Below, in pieces: positions 1 through 5,814 of a stretch of 6,405 nucleotides of DNA (within the stretch, counting starts at the first letter, position 1; each line of letters begins with the position of its first letter). Source of the DNA: an uncultured Bacteroidales bacterium (GTDB taxonomy: Bacteria; Bacteroidota; Bacteroidia; Bacteroidales; UBA932); assembly GCA_946408295.1 (NCBI GenBank), contig CAMJRT010000073.1, forward strand, positions 1 to 6,405, read 5' to 3'. The notes beneath the pieces are model-generated. The model saw nothing but the letters and a program-made list of their open reading frames with translations. It did not search any database and had not been told where the DNA came from. Position numbers and translations under genes: made by a program.

Positions 1-793
1 ACGCCGCACGGGCGGTATCATCGGCCATATGGCGCCCAATGGCGTCATCAGCCAATGCGTCAACAACGGAAACATTTCCAATGAACTGGAGTGCGGGGGT
101 ATCGTCGGATACTGCGAGAAAGGCTGCAAAATCAGCAAATGCTCCTCCAATGCCAACATCAGGGCCGGCAGCACGGAAGCGGCCGGCGGCATCACGGGTG
201 TCATTGAAAGCGGAACCATCGAGTACTGCTACAGCAAAGGCAGCGTGTCCGTCGGACAGCAGACGGCCGGCGGCATCGTCGGACAGGCCTGGGGCTTGAG
301 CGCGAACGGAACCATCACCATCACCCAGTGCTGGTCTTCCGCGGCCATTTCCGGGAAGTCCAACCTCGGCGGCCTCGCCGGCATGCTCACCAAAAAGTGG
401 CTTGCCGCAGACGAAACGCAGGCCAGCAACATTACGATGAGCAAGTGCATCGCCTGGAATCCCACTGTCACGGCCACTGTCACCAGCGGCGACGAGAGTA
501 CGACAGCCAGTTGCGGAGCCATTGCGGGCTACACATACATCAAGAATACCCTGACAGACTGCCTGCGCAAGAACGATATGAACTACACGCCCAACTATGC
601 TGCGTGCGCGATTGTCGACCAGGAGAATGTTTCCCCCGAAGCGCCCCTTAGCGTCGGGACGGCCCCCGCTTACTGTTATCCTTACCACGGCAAGGCAGCG
701 GACAGCGGCAAGAACCTCTCCCAGGTTGCCATACAACTGGGCTGGAGCGGCAGCATCTGGAACCTCGGCGGCAGTGAACCAACGTTGAAATAA
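1..793 (+). CDS. GLUG-repeat surface protein, C-terminal part (5' end outside window)
   Basis: The reading frame is open from base 2 to the TAA at 791-793 and gives 263 visible residues; the true start lies upstream. Five GG[IL]xG motifs (visible residues 4, 32, 62, 90 and 123) mark GLUG repeats, which in known proteins build a beta-solenoid on the cell surface. Most repeats have one Cys 15-16 residues after the first Gly of the motif. The last 121 residues, from Asn143, form a non-repeat module with CIAWNP, YTYIKNTL and a terminal IWNL...EPTLK. The whole visible part aligns with residues of about 360-632 of the lipoprotein encoded at 2032-3930, with about half the C-terminal residues identical by hand alignment. 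The missing N-terminus is therefore probably a lipoprotein signal, a linker and further repeats. The next gene starts 2 bases after the stop, so the two are almost certainly co-transcribed. Its ligand or role is unknown; adhesion or glycan binding is only a guess. Confidence 0.85.
   Translation, partial: RRTGGIIGHMAPNGVISQCVNNGNISNELECGGIVGYCEKGCKISKCSSNANIRAGSTEAAGGITGVIESGTIEYCYSKGSVSVGQQTAGGIVGQAWGLSANGTITITQCWSSAAISGKSNLGGLAGMLTKKWLAADETQASNITMSKCIAWNPTVTATVTSGDESTTASCGAIAGYTYIKNTLTDCLRKNDMNYTPNYAACAIVDQENVSPEAPLSVGTAPAYCYPYHGKAADSGKNLSQVAIQLGWSGSIWNLGGSEPTLK
11..382 (+). repeat. GLUG repeat array (protein-level), first paralogue
   Basis: Five repeats begin with GGIIG, GGIVG, GGITG, GGIVG and GGLAG. 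The distances between successive motifs are 28, 30, 28 and 33 residues. The general pattern is GG[IL]xG, a Gly turn, a hydrophobic strand, a Cys, then a xGxI/V strand, as expected for GLUG beta-solenoid rungs. The array continues beyond the left edge. Confidence 0.8.
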
Positions 794-795
794 GA

Positions 796-1995
796 ATGAT
801 GAAAAGAATGAAAGATATGATTTTGTCTCTGTTAGCCATTTTTCTCCTCAGCGGAGCGATGGCCTGCAACAAGGTCCCCGACAAGGATATGAATTACCAT
901 TTCATACCCAAGGACACCAACCCTACCGACGCCGCCCCGGTCGTCATCGGCACCTTTGTCACCGACTCGATCGTACCCGGCCTGGCGTGGAAAAACTTTA
1001 CCGGCCGCGACACGGAAGTGACGGGCGAGCCGCAGGTCGTCAACGTGCTGGAAATGGATATGACCAGCCCGCGCCTGCATCTGAAATTCCACTATGGAAA
1101 TTCGGAAGGAGATACGACGGACGAACTATCGCCGGCTGAAATCCGCGCGCTGGTCGGCGTCTATCCGCTCTACGGCTGCGAGAGCGGCGATGGGCAGCGG
1201 GCCACCGACGAAGTCTTTGCGCACAAACGCCTCACGGAAGGGGCGGTCGCCTGTGTCAACGGAGCCTACGAAGTCGGTTCGGTGTGGATTCGCACGAACG
1301 GAAAGCCGCACGCCATCATCGGAAGTTCCATCGTCCCGGGACATACGCGCATTCCGCAGTGGAAAAGCGAGGCCATCGTATGCTCGGACGGAAACCAGAA
1401 CATCAAGATTTTCAATCCTGGAGCGAATGCCTGGGACATCGCCCAACAACGCAGTTACTACCGAAGCATCCAGTCCGACTGGCCCAATATGTTCGGCAGT
1501 TCTCCCCTGCTGATCTGGGAAGGCCAGCCGGTCGGCGAGAGTTTTGTGGACAAGATGAAACAATACGCTGCCTACAAGAACAACACCAATGACTCCGAAT
1601 GTCCGATCAAGCACCAGGGGGCGGACAACTATCCGCGTACGGTCATCGCACTGGTGGAAGACAACCCCGACCACGAGGGCTGCGACAAATGCATGCTGAT
1701 TACCGTCGACGGCCGCAGCAACGCCGCGCACGGCTTTTCGGCCGCGACCTTGACCCGCTTCATCCTCCACTACTTCCCGAATACGCAGTATGCGCTCAAT
1801 ATGGACGGAGGCGGCTCGACCTGTATGTGCGTCCTCGGCCGGGGCGAACCCACGACCAATGTGGTCAACTACCCTTGCGACAACCTTCCGGACTACGACC
1901 ACTTCGGCGTACGCTCCGTCAACTCGCACTTTTACATCACCTACGACCAGCCCGAACCGGATGGCGGCGAAGGCGGTGGCAACGGGGGTGAATAA
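796..1995 (+). CDS. Phosphodiester glycosidase family (NAGPA-domain) lipoprotein
   Basis: This 399-residue protein has a lipoprotein signal peptide: a basic start (MMKRMK), a hydrophobic core, and GAMAC with Cys24 as the probable lipidated residue. The rest matches the NAGPA family (formerly DUF2233). Visible marks are NGAY (155-158), PRTVIAL (from Pro280), VDGR (304-307) and the signature NMDGGGST (335-342). The human relative removes GlcNAc from a GlcNAc-phosphate-mannose diester; bacterial members are thought to cleave sugar-phosphodiester bonds, but the substrate here is unknown. The protein probably acts on the outer membrane or in the periplasm. Nine further Cys residues allow disulfides. 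It ends in a Gly-rich tail (DGGEGGGNGGE), short for a linker and with no domain behind it. ATG 796 was chosen because it is the first in-frame ATG after the previous stop; 799 is nearly as good. There is no clear Shine-Dalgarno, as usual in Bacteroidetes. It lies between two paralogous GLUG genes in one apparent operon. Confidence 0.9.
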   Translation: MMKRMKDMILSLLAIFLLSGAMACNKVPDKDMNYHFIPKDTNPTDAAPVVIGTFVTDSIVPGLAWKNFTGRDTEVTGEPQVVNVLEMDMTSPRLHLKFHYGNSEGDTTDELSPAEIRALVGVYPLYGCESGDGQRATDEVFAHKRLTEGAVACVNGAYEVGSVWIRTNGKPHAIIGSSIVPGHTRIPQWKSEAIVCSDGNQNIKIFNPGANAWDIAQQRSYYRSIQSDWPNMFGSSPLLIWEGQPVGESFVDKMKQYAAYKNNTNDSECPIKHQGADNYPRTVIALVEDNPDHEGCDKCMLITVDGRSNAAHGFSAATLTRFILHYFPNTQYALNMDGGGSTCMCVLGRGEPTTNVVNYPCDNLPDYDHFGVRSVNSHFYITYDQPEPDGGEGGGNGGE

Positions 1996-2031
1996 TCCAA
2001 CCTGACATTTCGAAATTTGAACGAGAATACT

Positions 2032-3930
2032 ATGAAACTCAGATTATTTCTATGCGCTTTTGCCATCTGCCTGATAGGCGCTTGCACGAGCGATTTCCCC
2101 TACATCGAAGATGTGGTCAGACCCGAATCGGATTACTATTCGGATGAGGATGACCAGCAGAACCCGGGCGGCGACCAAGGAGGTCAAGGCCAAGGTGAAC
2201 AAGGAGGCCAAGGCGAGCAAGGCGGACAAGGAGGCGAGGGAGGCCAAGGCCAAGGTGGTGAAGGTGGCCAGGGTGAAGGTGGCCAGGGTGAAGGCGGCCA
2301 GGGTGAAGGTGGCCAAGGTGAAGGTGGCCAGGGTGAAGGTGGCCAGGGCCAGGATGATGGCGGCGGCGAGACCTACACGCACGGTTTCAAGAGCGGCTCC
2401 GGCACGCAAGCCGACCCCTATATCATCGAGACGCTCGCCCAACTCCGCACGATGCACGATTTGACGGCTGACAGCGAGACCTATCTGGAACTGGGCGCCG
2501 ACGTCGATGCAGCCGCGCTCGCACAGTGGGACCCGATCAATGTCACCGACCCGTACGACATCAAGATTCATTTTGACGGAAAGAATCACAAAATCAAGAA
2601 CCTCAAGAGCGCCAATTGCAATTACGCCGGATTTTTCGGCGTGCTCAACGGCGAATGCAAGAACGTCACGTTCGAGAGTTGCACGGTCAGCCAGAACAAA
2701 AATTCCGCCTGCGGTATCCTCGGCGGCTATGCCGGTACCAACGGCGGACTGACCGCATCGGTGAGTAACGTCACGGTGGCGTCCTCTTGCTCGGTCAGCA
2801 GCACGGGCACCCAGCCTTGCGGCGGACTCGTCGGCATTGCCGCCAACGCCTCTTTCACGACTTGCAGCGTGGCTGCCACCCTTACCTCCGGCAACTCCAG
2901 CGCGACGACGAACGATCAAGGCTGCGGAGGCTTGGTCGGCAAGATAAACAAAACGAGCACCTTCTCCGGATGTACGTTCTCCGGCACTTGCAATGGAATA
3001 CGCCTGGTCGGCGGCATCGCCGGCTGGACAGCCTGCAGCAACTGTAGTTTCACTTCCTGCACCAACAGCGGCACAGTCACGGCAGCCAAGTCGGGCGACG
3101 TGATCGGAGAGCGCTGCGGCGGCATCTGCGGCCACATTCAGGACGGGACCACTGTCACGAAGTGCATCAATACCGGTTCGGTTACGGCCGCGCAGCAGGC
3201 GGGCGGCATCGTCGGCTACATCGAGACCAACAACAGTACCATCGTTGTGAGCAGATGTTACTCCGGCGGCCAGGTACGCACGAACGGCAGCAACTGGGCC
3301 GGCGGCATTGCCGGCTATATGGTGTCGGGCAAGATTTCGGACTGCTGGACTTCCGGCTCGGTTACGGCTCAGCAGCAAAGTGCGGGCGGCATCGTCGGCG
3401 AGATCAAGAGCGGCTACATCAATGCCACCAACAGCAATCTCAAAGCCGAGGTGCTCAACTGCTGGAGCAAGGCGACCATCAGTTGTCAGCGCGTTGCCGG
3501 CGGCATCGCCGGGCGTTGCGCCCACGACGGCTGGAACGCCAAGGCGACAGATGCCCAGAAGACCAGCAACATCACCATCAGCAAATGTATCGCGTGGAAT
3601 CCATCCATCATAGCGACTGAACAGGGCGATGTCAACGGCAAGGGCAGCAGCGGTGCCGTCGTAGCCTACACCTACATCAAAAACACGCTCAGCGACTGCT
3701 ATCGCCTCGCTACGATGGCGTTTTCAGGTCCCTATGCCGAGTGCAATCCGGTCGACCAGCCCAACGTGTCCGACTCATCGCCGCTGACGGTCGGTGTGCA
3801 GGACACCTACTGCTATCCTTGGCACGGCAAGGCATCCGGCTCCGGCGCCACCATTTACTCCCTCGCCACTACCCTCGGCTGGGACAGCGCCATCTGGGAC
3901 CTCTCCTCCGCCGAGCCCGCCCTTCGATAG
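2032..3930 (+). CDS. GLUG-repeat surface lipoprotein with Gly/Gln/Glu linker
   Basis: The ATG at 2032 gives 632 residues with a classic lipoprotein signal, MKLRLFLCAFAICLIGAC, lipidated at Cys18. An in-frame TTG at 2017 would only add five residues before it. After an acidic stretch (SDEDD) comes a low-complexity GGQGE linker (about 44-113). Next is the usual entry module of GLUG proteins, GFKSGSGTxxDPYII (118-132) and a LxxL region, then a repeat region with eight GG[IL]xG motifs at 264, 299, 327, 363, 391, 424, 452 and 490. Residues 513-632 form a non-repeat C-terminal module shared with the protein at 1-793. There are 25 Cys after the lipobox, mostly one per repeat, which suggests a stacked Cys ladder in a beta-solenoid. 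It is probably exposed on the outer surface, held away from the membrane by the linker. It is last in the operon, 36 bases behind the phosphodiester glycosidase gene. Binding or adhesion is plausible; no catalytic motif is seen. Confidence 0.88.
   Translation: MKLRLFLCAFAICLIGACTSDFPYIEDVVRPESDYYSDEDDQQNPGGDQGGQGQGEQGGQGEQGGQGGEGGQGQGGEGGQGEGGQGEGGQGEGGQGEGGQGEGGQGQDDGGGETYTHGFKSGSGTQADPYIIETLAQLRTMHDLTADSETYLELGADVDAAALAQWDPINVTDPYDIKIHFDGKNHKIKNLKSANCNYAGFFGVLNGECKNVTFESCTVSQNKNSACGILGGYAGTNGGLTASVSNVTVASSCSVSSTGTQPCGGLVGIAANASFTTCSVAATLTSGNSSATTNDQGCGGLVGKINKTSTFSGCTFSGTCNGIRLVGGIAGWTACSNCSFTSCTNSGTVTAAKSGDVIGERCGGICGHIQDGTTVTKCINTGSVTAAQQAGGIVGYIETNNSTIVVSRCYSGGQVRTNGSNWAGGIAGYMVSGKISDCWTSGSVTAQQQSAGGIVGEIKSGYINATNSNLKAEVLNCWSKATISCQRVAGGIAGRCAHDGWNAKATDAQKTSNITISKCIAWNPSIIATEQGDVNGKGSSGAVVAYTYIKNTLSDCYRLATMAFSGPYAECNPVDQPNVSDSSPLTVGVQDTYCYPWHGKASGSGATIYSLATTLGWDSAIWDLSSAEPALR
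2263..2352 (+). repeat. 15-bp in-frame tandem repeat encoding GGQGE
   Basis: Six units of the type GGTGGCCAGGGTGAA follow head to tail from 2263; unit 3 has GGC first, unit 4 has CAA, and unit 6 ends GGCCAG. More degenerate Gly/Gln/Glu codons continue upstream to about 2164. The unit is a multiple of three, so gain or loss of copies would change linker length without a frameshift. Confidence 0.95.
2821..3513 (+). repeat. GLUG repeat array (protein-level), second paralogue
   Basis: Eight GG[IL]xG motifs are spaced 35, 28, 36, 28, 33, 28 and 38 residues apart, so a fixed short repeat alternates with a longer, variable one. At the DNA level an 18-bp stretch is exactly repeated at 3199-3216 and 3382-3399, 183 bp (61 codons) apart, which fits duplication of a two-repeat unit. 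Confidence 0.85.
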
Positions 3931-3945
3931 CGGTCCTTGCTGCCA

Positions 3946-3979
3946 TTTCCTCGCAATTCTACGAAAATTCTTATATTTG
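3946..3979 (+). promoter_or_regulatory. Probable Bacteroidetes-type promoter of the GH13 gene
   Basis: TATATTTG at 3972-3979 matches the Bacteroides -7 consensus TAnnTTTG exactly. A weak -33 element (TTTC, 3946-3949) lies 22 bases upstream, slightly more than the usual spacing. It sits in the gap after the GLUG gene. Transcription would begin several bases later, inside the left arm of the following hairpin. Confidence 0.55.
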
Positions 3980-4008
3980 CAGGCCGGAAAAATTTCCGGC
4001 CTGTTTTT
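3980..4008 (+). terminator. Intrinsic terminator hairpin of the upstream operon
   Basis: A 10-bp GC-rich stem (CAGGCCGGAA at 3980-3989, TTCCGGCCTG at 3994-4003) with a 4-base loop is followed by five T at 4004-4008. This is a good intrinsic terminator shape. It ends directly before the ATG of the GH13 gene, so it also occupies that gene's leader. Confidence 0.75.
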
Positions 4009-5601
4009 ATGCAAAAATACATCATATACCAGGTACTGCCACGGCTGTGGGGAAAGGGAAAGTTTTCGGATTGGAACAGGAAGGCGTTTGACTATCTCAA
4101 GTGGCTGGGCGTAAGTGCGGTGTGGTACACGGGGGTGTTGCGGCACGCGCGGGGCAAGGCCTTCGTCAAGGGCGAGCCCGGCTCGCCGTACGCCATCACG
4201 GATTATTATGATGTAAACCCCTATCTGGCCGATGACGAAAACGCCCGGATGGAAGAGTTCGAGGCGCTGCTGGAACGCACCCATAAAGCCGGGCTGAAAG
4301 CCATCCTCGATTTCGTGCCCAACCACGTGGCGCGGGACTATCATTCCTACTGCGCCCCCGAAGGCTCCGAAGACCTCGGCGCCGGGGATGACACGAGCGT
4401 CCACTGGCGCAAAGAGAACGACTTCTTCTACTATCCCGGCATTCCCTTCAAACTGCCGTCCGGTATCGGGAAAGGCTCCGGCAAAAATGCCGGCGTCTGG
4501 CGGGAAAACCCGGCAAAAGCCAGCGGCAACTGTTTTACGCCCCACCCCGGCAAGGATGATTGGTACGAGACCGTCAAACTGAATTACTGTCCCTTCCACA
4601 CCGCCACCTGGGACAAGATGTACCAGATTGTCCGTTTCTGGGCGGCCAAAGGCGTGGACGGGTTCCGCTGCGATATGGTGGAACTGGTTCCTCCGCCCTT
4701 TTTCAAATGGATGATCGCCCGCATCAAGGAAGAATTTCCCCAAGTCCTTTTTATCGCCGAGGTCTATGACCGGGACGGCTACCGCACTTATCTGGAAGAT
4801 GTGGGCTTCGACCTGCTGTATCACAAGACAGGCTTCTACGATACGCTTCGTTCAGTGACGGAGAGCCACCTGGGCAAAGGCGCGCGGCCCGACGACGGGA
4901 CTTTCCCGCCCGGCCGGCCGACAAGCGCTTCAGTCCTCACTGCGGACTGGCAACGGGTGGGCGCCCTGCAGGACCGCCTGCTCAATTTCCTGGAAAACCA
5001 CGACGAGCAGCGCATCGCATCCGACTTTTACGCCGGCGACGGCAGACGGGGGCTCGCCGCCCTGGGATTCAGCCTGCTGTTCAACCGGGCACCGTTTATG
5101 CTCTATTTCGGGCAGGAAATCGGCGAACGCGGAATGGACGCGGAAGGCTTCAGCGGACGGGACGGACGCACCAGCATTTTCGATTTCCATACCATCGACA
5201 GCATCGCCCGCCTGCAGGAAGTCATCCGCCGGCGTGCCTGGGAAAACGAGAGCGTGAACGAACTCTGTGCGGCGGGATTGTCGGTACGCGAAGCCGAACT
5301 CCTGCTTCGCTACCAACAGAATATGCAGATGGCGACCGATGAAGCGCTGTTCCGCAGCGGTGACAATTACGACCTGAACTGGTGCCAGGTATACAATCGG
5401 GACGAGTTGTTCGCGTTCCTGCGCTGCCTGCGCGAGCCGGAGAGCAAAACCGCCCTGCTCGTCTGCAATTTCAGCGACCGGCGCCGGCAAGTGCCGGTAT
5501 GCCTCCCCCCGGAAGTCCGCCGCTATTGCCAACGCCCCGACTTACCCGTGGAAGTGAGCGTTGACATTCCCGCTTACGACTTCAATTTCTTGAGATTATG
5601 A
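4009..5601 (+). CDS. Cytoplasmic alpha-amylase family (GH13) glycoside hydrolase
   Basis: The 530-residue protein starts MQKYIIYQVLPRLWG and has no signal peptide, so it should act in the cytoplasm on alpha-glucans or oligosaccharides taken up or stored by the cell. All GH13 regions are present: DFVPNH (101-106), GFRCD with nucleophile Asp222, FIAEV with acid/base Glu251, and ENHD with Asp332. SPYAITDYYDVNPYL near residues 60-75 is the usual substrate-cleft loop of the barrel. The last 90 or so residues look like the C-terminal beta domain. The ATG at 4009 is preferred to the in-frame TTG at 3937, because the family motif YQVLPRLW begins right after it and the extra residues would lie across the promoter and terminator. 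From memory, many Bacteroides relatives are longer (about 580-600 residues) with insertions in the first 60 residues that are missing here. Exact substrate and subfamily cannot be told. It appears to be a monocistronic gene. Confidence 0.92.
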   Translation: MQKYIIYQVLPRLWGKGKFSDWNRKAFDYLKWLGVSAVWYTGVLRHARGKAFVKGEPGSPYAITDYYDVNPYLADDENARMEEFEALLERTHKAGLKAILDFVPNHVARDYHSYCAPEGSEDLGAGDDTSVHWRKENDFFYYPGIPFKLPSGIGKGSGKNAGVWRENPAKASGNCFTPHPGKDDWYETVKLNYCPFHTATWDKMYQIVRFWAAKGVDGFRCDMVELVPPPFFKWMIARIKEEFPQVLFIAEVYDRDGYRTYLEDVGFDLLYHKTGFYDTLRSVTESHLGKGARPDDGTFPPGRPTSASVLTADWQRVGALQDRLLNFLENHDEQRIASDFYAGDGRRGLAALGFSLLFNRAPFMLYFGQEIGERGMDAEGFSGRDGRTSIFDFHTIDSIARLQEVIRRRAWENESVNELCAAGLSVREAELLLRYQQNMQMATDEALFRSGDNYDLNWCQVYNRDELFAFLRCLREPESKTALLVCNFSDRRRQVPVCLPPEVRRYCQRPDLPVEVSVDIPAYDFNFLRL

Positions 5602-5630
5602 TTGTTTTTCAAAAAAAATAATTAACTTAG
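5601..5630 (+). promoter_or_regulatory. Possible promoter for the small gene and fimbrillin-like gene
   Basis: TAACTTAG (5623-5630) differs by one base from TAnnTTTG, and ATTG (5601-5604), overlapping the GH13 stop codon, could be the -33 element with an 18-base spacer. The surroundings are AT-rich, unlike the flanking genes. The leader to the small gene would be roughly 25 bases. Confidence 0.4.
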
Positions 5631-5661
5631 CACTTTGAATCCCTTTAATATCTGTTACGAT

Positions 5662-5802
5662 ATGAAAAACATTACAGTCACCCGGGCTTATGCCGCGCCC
5701 CGTGCGTCCGAGGTTGAGTTTCGTCAGGGGCGTTCTTTCCTGCAAGCGAGCGTCTCGCTGTCCGACTTGCCGGAGAACAATGTTTACGATGAAGAATTTT
5801 AG
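5662..5802 (+). CDS. Small hypothetical protein (46 aa) upstream of fimbrillin-like gene
   Basis: The frame runs ATG AAA AAC ... to TAG at 5800-5802. The peptide has a basic N-terminal half (Lys2, Arg8, Arg14, Arg21, Arg24), the stretch RAYAAPRASEVEF, then SFLQASVSLSDLPEN and an acidic end, VYDEEF. There is no signal peptide or membrane segment. I do not know a function. Its shape, an early Y-x-x-P followed by ExE and an acidic tail, resembles short unannotated proteins that I recall near surface lipoprotein genes in Bacteroidales, but I cannot verify this here. Evidence that it is real: it starts shortly after a promoter-like element, the following AGGAGG overlaps its stop codon, and the next start is 12 bases away, a layout typical of translational coupling. 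It could instead be a leader peptide. Confidence 0.6.
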   Translation: MKNITVTRAYAAPRASEVEFRQGRSFLQASVSLSDLPENNVYDEEF

Positions 5803-5806
5803 GAGG
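5801..5806 (+). promoter_or_regulatory. Perfect Shine-Dalgarno AGGAGG before the fimbrillin-like gene
   Basis: AGGAGG lies 8 bases before ATG 5815 and overlaps the TAG of the small gene. The other genes here lack such a site, so this decides the start at 5815 rather than the out-of-frame ATG at 5808. Confidence 0.7.
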
Positions 5807-5814
5807 AATGTCGT

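Noticed and set aside
1126..1929. A 267-codon open frame on the - strand inside the phosphodiester glycosidase gene
   Set aside because: The + strand has an unmistakable NAGPA domain; the antisense product shows no family signature.
2007..2016. Palindrome ATTTCGAAAT between the enzyme and the second GLUG gene, with AAATTTG resembling a -7 box
   Set aside because: Too short and AT-rich to be a terminator, and the -7 match lacks the leading T; no convincing promoter or operator.
2017..2031. TTG start giving five extra residues for the second GLUG protein
   Set aside because: ATG 2032 places a standard lipoprotein signal peptide at the very N-terminus; there is no ribosome binding site favouring the TTG.
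2050..3525. A 491-codon open frame on the - strand opposite the second GLUG gene
   Set aside because: It mirrors the Gly-rich repeats (LATFT repeats are the antisense of GGQGE) and has no recognisable domain; GC-rich repeats on the + strand keep the opposite frame open.
3937..4008. TTG start extending the GH13 protein by 24 residues
   Set aside because: The added residues would be encoded by the promoter element and terminator hairpin and have no family similarity.
3775..4824. A 349-codon open frame on the - strand over the GH13 gene and the gap before it
   Set aside because: It overlaps a clear GH13 enzyme with intact catalytic motifs and spans two genes and a terminator; composition is typical of an antisense shadow.
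5601..5625. T- and A-rich stretch after the GH13 stop as a terminator
   Set aside because: The T5-C-A8 tract has no loop and no GC stem, so no intrinsic terminator can be supported.
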